The position numbers were made by a program, and so were the translations under genes. Shown here in pieces: positions 11,401 to 20,832 of a stretch of DNA of 64,000 bases. The DNA comes from Vallitalea guaymasensis (GTDB lineage: Bacteria; Bacillota; Clostridia; Lachnospirales; Vallitaleaceae). The number at the start of each line of letters is the position of its first letter. Position 1 is the stretch's first letter. The notes beneath the pieces are model-generated. The model saw only the letters and a list, made by a program, of their open reading frames with translations. It was not told the origin of the DNA and made no database searches. The stretch lies in assembly GCF_018141425.1 (NCBI RefSeq), contig NZ_CP058561.1:1984001-2048000 (forward strand). Reading direction: 5' to 3'.

Positions 11401-11444
11401 TATAAAAAGTAGTCTAAACAATTTTGTTCTTACTACTTTTTATA
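11401..11444 (-). promoter_or_regulatory. Long AT-rich hairpin in the pyrG leader
   Basis: Arms 11401-11420 and 11425-11444 pair over 20 positions with a 3-base internal mismatch and a 4-base loop; the outer 12 bp (TATAAAAAGTAG) are perfect. In the pyrG direction there is no U-run after it, so it does not look like an intrinsic terminator. It could be a leader control element or mark the end of the upstream ctpA transcript. Confidence 0.55.
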
Positions 11445-11533
11445 ATGAACCTTATATACTTTTGGGTTATCAATTTCTATTTTATACAACCTCTTTATTT
11501 TATTATTAGTTAGTGAAATAGTCAATAACAAAT

Positions 11534-12931
11534 TTAATTTTCGTTTATTTTACTTAAAATTACTTCCATAGCCTTCTCTAATTGTATATCTTTTTTGTTA
11601 ATACTTTCAATTAATTTTGTATTGAGTGCTTTTAGAGTTGGATGGTCTGAAACTCCATATGCTCTTAATCCCATATTTTTCTGAAACTGTGTTATAGCCT
11701 TCTCAGTCTTTTCATCGTACAGATTATCTGGTTCATTAATAGCATAACCCAAATATTCTAAAATTAATTCAACATTTTTGACTTCTTCCATTTCGTCATC
11801 CAAAAATAGTCTTTCTGGACTGACAATTAGATTAGGTACTATCACTTCATAATCTGGAGCAACACCTATACCATTTATTTTGTGCCCATCTCTTGATAAA
11901 AATTCCTCCATAGTTAATTTTATAGAATATTTATCTGATATATCATAAATATACTGTGCTACACCTTTTCCATAGGTTGTTTCTCCAACTGTAACACCTA
12001 CACCTGATTCTTTTACAGCTGCTGCAATGAATTCAGAAGCTGAAGCTGTATTCTCATTAGTAAGTACTACCAGTTCAAAAGGAGCTTTTCTTAGATTACT
12101 TCTATAAGTTATTTTTCTTCCCTCTTTATTGACAAAATGAAGAACTGGTCCCTTAGGTATTAACATATTACATAGAGCCACTCCTGAATCAACATATCCT
12201 CCTAGGTTATCTCTAAGATCAAGAATCAAATATTTGACTCCTTCTTTCTTAGCATCCTCTAGGTAGGGTTCTATATCTTCAGCTACATTTTTATTGATAG
12301 AATTTATTCTTATATAATTTATCTTCTTGGCTACTTCTTTATCCAACTTAGGGAATAAATCATTAATTTCTTCAGTCTCAACAGCTGATATTTTTACTAA
12401 GGCTCTTTTTATATCAACTGTATATTCCTTGTTCCCTCTTTTGAAGGTAACAGAGACCATAGTTCCCTCTTTACCTTTCATCTTATTAGCCGCATCTGTA
12501 GGTGTATAATTCTCTGCACTTTCTCCATTGATTGCAATTATAATATCTTCCGCTCTAACTCCCGCTTTTATAGCTGGTGATTTTGGTATAGGACGGGATA
12601 CCTTTACCCAATCTCCATCTTGTACTATCTCAACACCAATACCTACAAATTCACCTGATATTGCCTCAATCAAGGTGTTTGCTTCTTTCTTGGTATAGAA
12701 TGTTGAGTAAGGGTCTAATTCATCAAACATACCATCTATAGCTGCCTTGAATAACTGTTCATCTGTTACTTCCTCACCTACATAATTATCCCTTATTAGG
12801 CTAAACAATACTTTGAATTCTTCCCCTTTACGCTCAACAGCTACTGAATCTACTGCTTTCACGTTGATAGGTACTATCAACATGGATAATACAACTGCTG
12901 TAAGAACAATCCTGTTAATTATTTTTTTCAT
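11534..12931 (-). CDS. ctpA: S41 family C-terminal processing protease (CtpA-like)
   Basis: A secreted or membrane-tethered serine protease of 465 residues. An N-terminal signal segment (about 5-25) is followed by the TSP cap region, a PDZ domain near 90-180 (GIGVEIVQDG, SPAIKAGVRAEDIIIAING), and the S41 catalytic domain. The nucleophile is in TASASEFIAAAV and the catalytic lysine in GETTYGKGVAQ. The C-terminus carries a peptidoglycan-binding type 1 domain (ELILEYLGYAINEPDNLYDEK region), typical of clostridial and Bacillus CtpA. It is the last gene after two SLH proteins on the same strand, 76 bases behind the nearer one, suggesting a cell-wall role. Confidence 0.93.
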   Translation of the reverse strand: MKKIINRIVLTAVVLSMLIVPINVKAVDSVAVERKGEEFKVLFSLIRDNYVGEEVTDEQLFKAAIDGMFDELDPYSTFYTKKEANTLIEAISGEFVGIGVEIVQDGDWVKVSRPIPKSPAIKAGVRAEDIIIAINGESAENYTPTDAANKMKGKEGTMVSVTFKRGNKEYTVDIKRALVKISAVETEEINDLFPKLDKEVAKKINYIRINSINKNVAEDIEPYLEDAKKEGVKYLILDLRDNLGGYVDSGVALCNMLIPKGPVLHFVNKEGRKITYRSNLRKAPFELVVLTNENTASASEFIAAAVKESGVGVTVGETTYGKGVAQYIYDISDKYSIKLTMEEFLSRDGHKINGIGVAPDYEVIVPNLIVSPERLFLDDEMEEVKNVELILEYLGYAINEPDNLYDEKTEKAITQFQKNMGLRAYGVSDHPTLKALNTKLIESINKKDIQLEKAMEVILSKINEN

Positions 12932-13007
12932 CTTTTATCCCTTCTTACTTGTTTGATTTATCATTCTGATCAATGTAATCATTAATCCATTTTATGTAAA
13001 CTATAAT

Positions 13008-14513
13008 TTACTGAATCAATCTATAATAACCTGAGATATCTTCTCTTAGGTAATTAATGAGATTATCAATTATTGTACTTGCATCTATCTTGGATAACCA
13101 CTTCCTAGGTTCCAGATTACCCTCTTTTTCTTCTATGATCCCTAACTTGTAACCAGCTAATATTGCTTTTCTTGCCCAAGGTGATATCATGTTATCATCC
13201 TTGAATGGAGTCACAGAATTCTCTAATTTACCTATCTTCTCAAGACCAATAACACGAATCAGTATACATAATGCTTCTTGTCGTGTAATAGGTTGTGATA
13301 CTTTGAAAACATCTCCTACACCTTTTATAAGTTTAGCATTATAAGCTGTCATAATGTATGGATATAGTGGGTTATCTGGTAACACATCACCAAATATCAC
13401 TTTCATGCTATTCTTGTTTTTACTGGTTACTTGATATTTACTTGTATCCATATTCATAGCAAGACAAATAGCTTTTATGAATTCACCTCTTGTTATTGCT
13501 TCTAATTCCATAGATTTATGAGGAATCTCAGTCATTATTTCCATACTGTACAATTTCTTCATATGTTCATTTGCTGGGTTGCTATCCAAGAAATCAAGTC
13601 CTGCTGGAATAGGAAGTTTTTCTATTTGTTTTGCTGTACTAATCATTATACTGTTTTCCATTTGACTTCTAGTCAATTCTGGGTGATTAGTTGTTATATT
13701 GTATTTTAATGATGCTTCTCTTTCAAGTCTTTGATTATAAGTTCCATCAAAGCTGATTGGAAAAGGAGAAGTTTTGTCATAGTACATAGTTTTCTTAGCT
13801 TCTAATGATGGATTAAGTGTTACTTGCATTCTATCCTTCGGTCCTATTATATCCATAGTAAGTTTTCCTGACTCAACTTTTGACCAAGGTTGGTCATATC
13901 CGTAAACTGAACCTTCTGTTTTTATAGTGATTGTCTCATTATTACTTGATAGGAATCTAGCTTCATAAGATACAGATGTATCATAATAGCTGACCCCTGG
14001 TGTAATATCTTCTACACCAGTTAATGAATATATGGAAAATGTATCATCTAAAGTATAAGTTACATCATCAATAACAATTTTTTCTGTCCAGCTACTCACT
14101 GCTGAATCTCTGACAATCTGTTTTTTAAAATCTCCATCAACATAATAAAATGAAGTTGTAAAATTGATAGTCCTATCAAGTGTACTGTTTTTCTCCAAGT
14201 TCTTAGCGCTTATTACATATTTTTCGTTATAACTGCCTGATTCTTTTGTATCAATTACATCATCATTCTTAGTAACTTTTATAGTACCTTCAAATTCAAT
14301 TGGTTCACCAGAAATATAGACCATTTCCTTATAACGCATAACTCTTGTTTTTAGAGGTTTTACAGGAACATACTTCTCAATGGTCTTAGGCAGGTTAGTT
14401 CCTTCTGATATACCCCCAAAATAACCCATATCACCCATATCTGCATAGACACATATGCTTGTGATACTAAAAGCGAATATCAAAAATAATATTTTCATGC
14501 TTATTCTTTTCAT
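13008..14513 (-). CDS. S-layer homology (SLH) domain protein, C-terminal SLH
   Basis: The 501-residue exported protein starts with a signal peptide that probably ends at VYA near residue 24. The middle (about 30-310) is beta-rich without a known motif. The C-terminal part (about 325-490) holds SLH-type units (ITRGEFIKAICLAMNMD, ITRQEALCILIRVIGL, DDNMISPWARKAILAGYKLGII) that bind the secondary wall polymer. It lies 26 bases after the larger SLH gene and is probably in one operon with it. The role is structural or envelope-related; the exact function is unknown. Confidence 0.82.
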   Translation of the reverse strand: MKRISMKILFLIFAFSITSICVYADMGDMGYFGGISEGTNLPKTIEKYVPVKPLKTRVMRYKEMVYISGEPIEFEGTIKVTKNDDVIDTKESGSYNEKYVISAKNLEKNSTLDRTINFTTSFYYVDGDFKKQIVRDSAVSSWTEKIVIDDVTYTLDDTFSIYSLTGVEDITPGVSYYDTSVSYEARFLSSNNETITIKTEGSVYGYDQPWSKVESGKLTMDIIGPKDRMQVTLNPSLEAKKTMYYDKTSPFPISFDGTYNQRLEREASLKYNITTNHPELTRSQMENSIMISTAKQIEKLPIPAGLDFLDSNPANEHMKKLYSMEIMTEIPHKSMELEAITRGEFIKAICLAMNMDTSKYQVTSKNKNSMKVIFGDVLPDNPLYPYIMTAYNAKLIKGVGDVFKVSQPITRQEALCILIRVIGLEKIGKLENSVTPFKDDNMISPWARKAILAGYKLGIIEEKEGNLEPRKWLSKIDASTIIDNLINYLREDISGYYRLIQ

Positions 14514-14539
14514 AGATTGTCCACCTCTTTCTAGTTATT

Positions 14540-17512
14540 TTATTTCTCTACAAGAATAATATATCCATCAACATCTCTAGCTCCTTTTGTAGCAAGTTTA
14601 GTAATAAGATATTCATCAGTGATTACCCTGATTATATCACCCTTTTCTAACATATCTGGTGATATGACTTCATTATTCTTAATTATAATCGTATTAGTCT
14701 TAAGATTAATCTTAGCATAGCTATTACTGTAACTTAGATCTTTCCAGCTATTATTGGTTTTGTTATATACTATTGTATCTTTTATACTTATTGCACCACT
14801 CTCAGTTTCGTAGATCTCACCCTTTACTCCGTCTAGACAGTATGGATTCTCAATAATATATTTTGCTTTTGTTCCATCTGAGATAATAGTATAAACTTTA
14901 TCTACCTTTGTTTTCTCAGAGTAATCCAAGAAATCTGTTTGTGGAATTATTCCGTTAGCATCCATAATGACCGTTTCATAATCTGTAGTGAACATACGTG
15001 GGATAGGTGAATATATCCACTTCATTCCTTTTAGTAATGCAAATGATTGAACCTGCATGTCTTCATTTTCATTTATACTCTTAATACGTCCCCTGAATAT
15101 TGATGTAGCTTCATTACTTGGTTCTTTAGTTATGTTAACTATTACAGCCTTCCCATTACCATTCAAGATAACTTGTGCATAATCAGGTGATACTATGTTA
15201 TTATCTTCTAGAAGTTTTCCATTCTTAACTACGATAGTACCATCATGAGTATTAATGTAATTAGGACTTTGCAATACCTTGAATTTATTATTTCCATTGG
15301 AATATGTAACATTGTCACTAGCTAATATATTCTCTCTTCCTGTTCCAAAAGTTACTTTTAACACTTTTTCATCATCATAATATTTCTCCATAGCTACATA
15401 AACATCGATATCTGGTGATTTTAGATAGTTTAATGCATAATCAAGAGATATCTGCTTGGAATCTAGGTAATACTCTATATTCTTGGATGAAATATCTAAT
15501 ATCTTGGATTTGGTATAATCTCTCCATCCTGCTTTGGTTAATTCATAACTATTTAGTAGAGTCAGCGTTCTCTGTGAATTATTAAGACTGCCAAGTTTTC
15601 CTTTGTAGATGTTAGCTACAGTATTACCATATTCATCAACTTGAATTTCTTTCACTGATTCAGTAATTGTTCCTGGTTCAAAAACAGCTTGGTTAATAAG
15701 CAACTTGACTACTTGTCCTTCCTGCAGCTGATATTGAGATATATTCTGCCCTGCCCTTTTTACAGGTATGTTGGAGTCTATATCATATATAGTTGAACTA
15801 AGATCATCAAACTTAACCCATAAACGTAATCCGTTGGCTCCATTATTGACAATCTGATTAATACTTCCATACTTAACAATATAATTGGTCTTAGCACTTA
15901 TTGATAATACGTTTTTTCCATCTGGTGATATTTTAATATCTACTAAATCACCTGCTTCCACATCATCTATTGTTGTATCTCTTGGATCAAATCTAAAGTC
16001 AGGAAACATCTCATCTATATAACCGATCTCATCTTCTGTATCATAATATTGTTGCTTCTCAACTTGAACACTTTTCTTTTGATAATATTTTGTTACTTCT
16101 TTTCCGTCCCAAGTCATTATAGTTATATAATTAAAAGTTGGGTTGTTTTCTTTTACAATACCGCTTAATGTATCAAAGATGACCTTATCACCTGCAAGTT
16201 CTATTTTAGTGACTATATTGTTGTCTATATACAATTTCACTTTGCTGCTTATAGGTGCATTAGGTATTTTAACATTGATATCATTGATTTTTATTGTGCC
16301 ATCAACATTATTATATACTGCTGACTTCATCTGAAAAGTATAATTGATTCCTCTATCACTTGTTATAGTAATTCTACCATTATCTATTTCATTAAGAGGC
16401 TGTAATACTCCTTCAAGTTCATAGGGCTCATTTATGCCCTTACTAGAAGCATACAACATTTCTTTTGTATCATTGTTCACTAGATATTCAATATATTCGC
16501 CTTCTCTTAGATTAAGAAGACCTCCAACAACTCCATTTATCAATACTGGTACATCTTTAGTTAATATTTGGTCGTTTGATTTTCTTTTATATTCATAATT
16601 GACTTCATTGACTTTTCCATTTTCATCTGTTATCAATATTCTTCTTGTAGCGATACTATCTGAAGCACCCATTGAATTACTGTCTTCTATATATGCTACT
16701 GTACCATTTTCCTTAGTGATATTCATAGTATTGTAAGCAATATCATCAAGATTCTTTAGGGTCTGAGCCATCTGTTCTCTAGTAACTATTCCTTTTGGGT
16801 TAAATTTATTATTACTTCCTACCATTATCTTTTTCTGGATTACTGCTTCTACATAAGGGATGAATTCTCTATCAATCTTTTCCCAATCACTGTAATTGAA
16901 AACATCTTTTTGCTTGTATAATGGACTGATTAGGTCAGGCTGTTTACTATTGATAGCTTTTACTATCCATACAGCTAATTGCTCTCTTGTTACCGGTCCT
17001 CTTTTAATAAAACTCTCTGATGGGTCTAATTCCCATTGTTCTTCTACAAGAGCATTATCCAAATCATCTTCTGTTATTAACCCCATGTTTTTCGCTAATT
17101 GAAGATATCCTTTTGACCATAGTGTCAGAACGTGATCAGGCAATTCTGGATTCTCTTGTAATAATTGATTCCCTGCTTTTTGTGCTGCTTCTTCCATACC
17201 TAATATTCTAAGTAATACTGCCAGAGACTCTTCATTACTTATTGGTGCAGATGGTCTGTATTTCTTTGCATTATTTTCGTTGTATCCTTTTATTATCTGT
17301 AATGCACCAAACCTTGTAATAGGCTCTATTGACCAGCTACTAGGACTTACATCCGAGAACTTGAGATTCTCTATGATTCCTTCAGCGCCCGACCTTGCTA
17401 GATACACATTTTGCACTGGTTCCTTTAATACGCTAGGGTCTGTTACAGCATATACTGGCAATGCAGTCATCATTAGTGTGAACATTAATAAGTAAGTTAT
17501 AATTTTTTTCAT
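14540..17512 (-). CDS. Large SLH domain surface protein, N-terminal SLH
   Basis: The 990-residue protein has a signal peptide ending near VYA at residue 23. Three SLH-like units lie in about residues 50-270 (ITRFGALQIIKGYNENN, PVTREQLAVWIVKAINS, GIVTREQMAQTLKNLDDIAYN). About 700 residues of beta-strand-rich sequence follow, with recurring short segments such as EGEYIEYLVNN, AGDLVDIKIS, EGQVVKLLIN and KGDIIRVIT, which look like repeated small beta-barrel modules. It is first in the operon with the second SLH protein and ctpA. It probably sits in the S layer or cell wall. I do not recognise the repeat module. Confidence 0.82.
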   Translation of the reverse strand: MKKIITYLLMFTLMMTALPVYAVTDPSVLKEPVQNVYLARSGAEGIIENLKFSDVSPSSWSIEPITRFGALQIIKGYNENNAKKYRPSAPISNEESLAVLLRILGMEEAAQKAGNQLLQENPELPDHVLTLWSKGYLQLAKNMGLITEDDLDNALVEEQWELDPSESFIKRGPVTREQLAVWIVKAINSKQPDLISPLYKQKDVFNYSDWEKIDREFIPYVEAVIQKKIMVGSNNKFNPKGIVTREQMAQTLKNLDDIAYNTMNITKENGTVAYIEDSNSMGASDSIATRRILITDENGKVNEVNYEYKRKSNDQILTKDVPVLINGVVGGLLNLREGEYIEYLVNNDTKEMLYASSKGINEPYELEGVLQPLNEIDNGRITITSDRGINYTFQMKSAVYNNVDGTIKINDINVKIPNAPISSKVKLYIDNNIVTKIELAGDKVIFDTLSGIVKENNPTFNYITIMTWDGKEVTKYYQKKSVQVEKQQYYDTEDEIGYIDEMFPDFRFDPRDTTIDDVEAGDLVDIKISPDGKNVLSISAKTNYIVKYGSINQIVNNGANGLRLWVKFDDLSSTIYDIDSNIPVKRAGQNISQYQLQEGQVVKLLINQAVFEPGTITESVKEIQVDEYGNTVANIYKGKLGSLNNSQRTLTLLNSYELTKAGWRDYTKSKILDISSKNIEYYLDSKQISLDYALNYLKSPDIDVYVAMEKYYDDEKVLKVTFGTGRENILASDNVTYSNGNNKFKVLQSPNYINTHDGTIVVKNGKLLEDNNIVSPDYAQVILNGNGKAVIVNITKEPSNEATSIFRGRIKSINENEDMQVQSFALLKGMKWIYSPIPRMFTTDYETVIMDANGIIPQTDFLDYSEKTKVDKVYTIISDGTKAKYIIENPYCLDGVKGEIYETESGAISIKDTIVYNKTNNSWKDLSYSNSYAKINLKTNTIIIKNNEVISPDMLEKGDIIRVITDEYLITKLATKGARDVDGYIILVEK

Positions 17513-17815
17513 TTACCCCATCCTCCGTTATAAAATATATATCAGTATTTTTTCCCGACCAATTAATTGTAATCAATAATCAGACACAGGAAATGAAATA
17601 CATTTTGTACAAATCTATCCAATACATTATATCATAATATTTCGGCAAAATGGGACTAAAATTGCGCTGTTATATGATTGTAACAATTAATGAGCCAATC
17701 CACCTAAGACTATTTTGCTAGAGAAAATAAGAGTTTCAATTAAATATAGTCATAGTTACTCAAAAATTTATGAAAAGTCACTACATCACATCTTCCTTAG
17801 AAAACTTTCATATAA
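17513..17815 (-). promoter_or_regulatory. Promoter region of the SLH operon
   Basis: On the minus strand TATAAT (17631-17626) is preceded by TG at the extended -10 position (TGATATAAT); the -35 is poor. Transcription would begin about 105 bases before the large SLH gene, which has GGAGGATGGGGTAAATG as its start region. The rest of this spacer shows no gene. Confidence 0.5.
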
Positions 17816-17861
17816 AATAAAAAAATGGAAAATAGATTTACTAGTTAAATACTATTTTCCA
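17816..17861 (-). terminator. Terminator after the DUF4190/DUF2752 pair
   Basis: In the minus direction TGGAAAATAG at 17861-17852 pairs with its complement at 17835-17826. Seven T follow. It sits 19 bases after the DUF2752 stop. Confidence 0.85.
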
Positions 17862-17879
17862 AATTCAAAGGAGAGATAC

Positions 17880-18290
17880 TTATTTTAATAAAATATGCAA
17901 TAACCAGCTTGCAATAATAGTAAAACAAATACCTACACTAAATATTGTATTAAATTTACTTATGTACGAATTGTACTTTTTTCTAAATAAAAATATACTA
18001 CTATTGATAATTTGACAAATTACAAGTAAGTAAAGAGGCAGTCCAGCATAATTATAATCAAATGACCTTATGAATCTACCATTACTAATGGATACAAAGC
18101 TTCTTGTTAATCCACATGAAGGACAATCATGCCCTGTCATTTCTTTTACTGCACATTTGCCAATTATAATATTATTTGTTAAATAAACCTTGTCATCTTT
18201 AATATGAGCTATTGCTGACACTATAATAATTAAAGCAAGAGCTATTATTATTAAGATATTAAAGATAACCATATAATTTATCTTATACAA
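17880..18290 (-). CDS. DUF2752 family membrane protein
   Basis: The small membrane protein has about three hydrophobic helices and the family signature HDCPSCGLTRSF in the middle. The function of DUF2752 is not known. Its start is uncertain: a TTG at 18290 overlaps the upstream gene by eight bases, while an ATG at 18272 gives 130 residues; neither has a strong ribosome site, so translational coupling to the upstream gene is likely. It is often paired with small DUF4190 proteins, as here. Confidence 0.8.
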   Translation of the reverse strand: MYKINYMVIFNILIIIALALIIIVSAIAHIKDDKVYLTNNIIIGKCAVKEMTGHDCPSCGLTRSFVSISNGRFIRSFDYNYAGLPLYLLVICQIINSSIFLFRKKYNSYISKFNTIFSVGICFTIIASWLLHILLK

Positions 18291-18582
18291 AATTATCTAA
18301 TTGAGAAACTGCTGAAAAAAGTCCAGCTACAACTAATACTACTAAACCAATAGTAACAATTCCTAGTACAAGACCTGCTATTGCCATACTTCTTCCTGAT
18401 TTATCCTCGTTTACTTTGTTAGCATTAAGAAATACTGCTCCAAAGATTATAGCTAATATGGCTAATATAATAGATAAGTAATAAAAACAAAAAAATACTA
18501 TTCCGACTATACCACATACCATAGATGCTATAGACAGACCTTTGAACTTTACTTCTTGGTTTGGATTATTAAAGTCTGACAT
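18283..18582 (-). CDS. DUF4190 family small membrane protein
   Basis: I use the ATG at 18582 (99 residues) because GGAGGAAATAAGT precedes it. After a short polar N-terminus come two hydrophobic segments (IASMVCGIVGIVFFC and ILAIIFGAVFL), then GRSMAIAGLVLGIVTIGLVVLVVA. The pattern of a glycine-rich helix pair, with SMAIAGLVLG, is the DUF4190 signature. The function is unknown. It is first of a two-gene operon with the DUF2752 gene. A TATAAT at about 18617 on the minus strand may be its -10. Confidence 0.82.
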   Translation of the reverse strand: MSDFNNPNQEVKFKGLSIASMVCGIVGIVFFCFYYLSIILAILAIIFGAVFLNANKVNEDKSGRSMAIAGLVLGIVTIGLVVLVVAGLFSAVSQLDNFV

Positions 18583-18866
18583 ACTTATTTCCTCCTTCAA
18601 TCTTTATAGGGGAATTATACCATATTATTGTATATTTTTCCATAAAGTTATAATTAATCCAAATGTTTCTAATTAATTAATTATTAGAAAGCTTCTATGA
18701 TACAACAATAACCTAATTTCATATATGTACAAACAGGGGTTTTAATGTAACAAAACTTCTTTGTCTGCATTTTAAAACAGATAGAATCCTAATTGAAACA
18801 TAATCCATAGTTATTGCTTGTATTCTATGATATCTTATAGCCATATCAATACAAAGGGTGAATGTA

Positions 18867-19481
18867 ATGCTTATTGATAGGCCAATTAATGTACTGACGT
18901 ATCATCTATATAAAAATACTCTAATACCGCATAAAAATATTAGAGTAATGAGATATGGTATATATGTCTTGTATAGCGAATTTGTAAAGCTTGCCATATT
19001 AACAATATTCTTTAGCTTGATTGGAACGCTAAATGAATTTTTATTTGCTTTAGTTATTCTCCTTTTAATTAGGCCCTATAGTGGAGGAATTCACTTCAAC
19101 AGTTTTATGGGATGTTTTTTATTTACCATTGGGTTTTTCATCCTAAATGTTGCTATTTTACCAAGTTTGAACTATATAAACAATCCCTCACTTTATATAG
19201 TTTTATTTCCCATAAACTTGTTGATAATATTTTTATGTTCACCCATGCCCTCAAAACATAGACCGATTAAAAATAAAAAAACTAAAAATAAATATAAATA
19301 TTTAGCTACGTTTTTTACCGCAGCAATTTATACAGCCTTATTACTTACAAACATTGATCCTACTTTCAAGGCAATAGGGTTATGGACTATTAATCTTCAA
19401 GCTATCCAATTATTAATAGGAGGAGGTGTAACACGTGAAAAAATTCAGAAAACAAAATTATTTTCTATACTCAATAGTTAG
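18867..19481 (+). CDS. agrB1: AgrB-family peptide-processing membrane protease (locus 1)
   Basis: AgrB cleaves and cyclises the AgrD precursor at the cytoplasmic membrane. The ATG at 18867 follows AAAGGG; an upstream in-frame GTG has no site. The 204-residue protein has several membrane helices. The catalytic pair is visible: His76 in PYSGGIHFN and Cys83 seven residues later, the same spacing as in S. aureus AgrB. The later cytoplasmic motif is unusual: LCSPMPSKHRPI in place of the common APxDTxNKP form. The agrD1 gene overlaps its 3' end by 47 bases. The cognate kinase and regulator are probably the convergent genes just downstream. Confidence 0.88.
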   Translation: MLIDRPINVLTYHLYKNTLIPHKNIRVMRYGIYVLYSEFVKLAILTIFFSLIGTLNEFLFALVILLLIRPYSGGIHFNSFMGCFLFTIGFFILNVAILPSLNYINNPSLYIVLFPINLLIIFLCSPMPSKHRPIKNKKTKNKYKYLATFFTAAIYTALLLTNIDPTFKAIGLWTINLQAIQLLIGGGVTREKIQKTKLFSILNS

Positions 19482-19572
19482 TTTCTTTGTATTCTTATCT
19501 TGGTTTCCTGTTAACAGAGCTAGTTGGTTATTGTTCGGTGAAGTTCCTTGTCCAAAATGTTTACAAAAATAG
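19435..19572 (+). CDS. agrD1: AgrD-type cyclic autoinducer precursor, serine form (locus 1)
   Basis: This 45-codon ORF starts at GTG with GGAGGAGG eight bases upstream and overlaps the end of agrB1 in another frame. The layout is that of AgrD: a basic start (MKKFRK), a hydrophobic amphipathic segment to about residue 24, then NRASWLLF, then a charged proline-containing tail (GEVPCPKCLQK). By alignment with clostridial AgrD, the ring would be five residues, Ser30-Trp-Leu-Leu-Phe34, closed as a lactone rather than the usual thiolactone. The two cysteines (39 and 42) lie in the tail that AgrB should remove. Ring borders are inferred. Confidence 0.78.
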   Translation: MKKFRKQNYFLYSIVSFFVFLSWFPVNRASWLLFGEVPCPKCLQK

Positions 19573-19574
19573 TT

Positions 19575-20831
19575 TTATCCCCCAAATAATATTTTAAAAC
19601 ATATTTGTTCTTCTTCGTAAGATATTTGAATATTTCCTTTATACGATTTAACTATTTTATTTACATTATATAATCCAAAGCCTCTATTATTGCCTTTTGT
19701 TGAATATCCTTTTTCAAATACTTTATCCAAAGTTTCAAATTTAACTGGCAAACTAGTATTTTTAACTTCAATTACTGTACTATTATTTTCCTCAAATAAA
19801 TTTACATGTACTTCCTTTTTTATAGCACTTTGATAGTTAGTTGCTGCTTCTATTGCATTATCTATTAGATTTCCTAATATATCTACAAATTCATAATCCT
19901 CAATAGGATATTTAGGGAAAGGGGTATAGCAGTTGCAATTTAATTCTATATTATTTTGCCTAGCTTTTATTTTTTTACTGTATAATATGGCGCTGATGAT
20001 ATTATTACCTGTGTTTAATAAAATATCATCTGAATGTAATTGATATCCATCAATAACTGTATTTAGATAATCAAGTAGCTCGTTATCTTGACTTTTTTCT
20101 GCGATTCCATAAATTGCATTAAGCTGATTTTTTATATCATGTTGTTTTGCTCTAACATCATCTAACAGATTTTCTAATATAGGATTATATTCCATGTATA
20201 TTTCATTAGCTTTCTGTTTTTGTTTTATTTGTAATAATTGTTTGAACACTATTGCAACTATTAATGTCCATGTTATTATACCTACAATAATAAGCGAAAT
20301 ATAATTCACACTATTAAAATCTATTTTCCAAGATACGAAATAAATTCCTAAAGGTATAGCTATTAAAATTATTAACCATTGAATAATTTTTTTAAATCTA
20401 TTATATAAAGTAACTATCTCGTTTAATGGGATATATCTATATGTAAATATTGATATTACTAATAATATTAAATTGCATGATATTGCAATAAAATCATTCT
20501 GTTTAATTATCCCTAACAATTGAAAAAGGAAGACAATCATTAATTGAATACTTAACAAATAAATAGTTGCTATAGTATATTCAAAAATAAGTAATTTAAC
20601 AGATATATCTGTAATCAACTTGAATACAAGCAATATAGCAATTCCCAACATTACTTCTTTTAAGGGAATATTAAAATATATAAATAAGGTCACAATAATA
20701 ATATGTAATACAATTAATATAACTTTATACATGGGACCTTTCAAAAATAATCTCTTATCTATCTTGCTAAGCACTAATATCAAACTAGTGATTTCCAATA
20801 TATTCATAATAATAAAATAGACAAACTCCAT
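19575..20831 (-). CDS. agrC1: AgrC-like sensor histidine kinase (locus 1)
   Basis: The 418-residue protein (ATG at 20831, behind GAAGGGGGGAT) has six or seven membrane helices in the first ~205 residues and a short coiled linker. The HPK10-type phosphoacceptor region has His231 in RAKQHDIKNQLNAIYG. The ATPase domain has GNLIDNAIEAA and the G-box RGFGLYNVNKIVKSY. This is the receptor architecture for cyclic peptides. The start lies one base after the stop of agrA1, so the two are one operon. Its stop is only two bases from the stop of agrD1 on the other strand. Confidence 0.88.
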   Translation of the reverse strand: MEFVYFIIMNILEITSLILVLSKIDKRLFLKGPMYKVILIVLHIIIVTLFIYFNIPLKEVMLGIAILLVFKLITDISVKLLIFEYTIATIYLLSIQLMIVFLFQLLGIIKQNDFIAISCNLILLVISIFTYRYIPLNEIVTLYNRFKKIIQWLIILIAIPLGIYFVSWKIDFNSVNYISLIIVGIITWTLIVAIVFKQLLQIKQKQKANEIYMEYNPILENLLDDVRAKQHDIKNQLNAIYGIAEKSQDNELLDYLNTVIDGYQLHSDDILLNTGNNIISAILYSKKIKARQNNIELNCNCYTPFPKYPIEDYEFVDILGNLIDNAIEAATNYQSAIKKEVHVNLFEENNSTVIEVKNTSLPVKFETLDKVFEKGYSTKGNNRGFGLYNVNKIVKSYKGNIQISYEEEQICFKILFGG

Positions 20832-20832
20832 A

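Noticed and set aside
15000-17000. Plus-strand ORFs inside the large SLH gene
   Set aside because: Shadows of a 990-codon gene with signal peptide and SLH motifs.
18858-18866. GTG at 18858 as the agrB1 start
   Set aside because: No ribosome site upstream; AAAGGG is correctly placed for the ATG at 18867.
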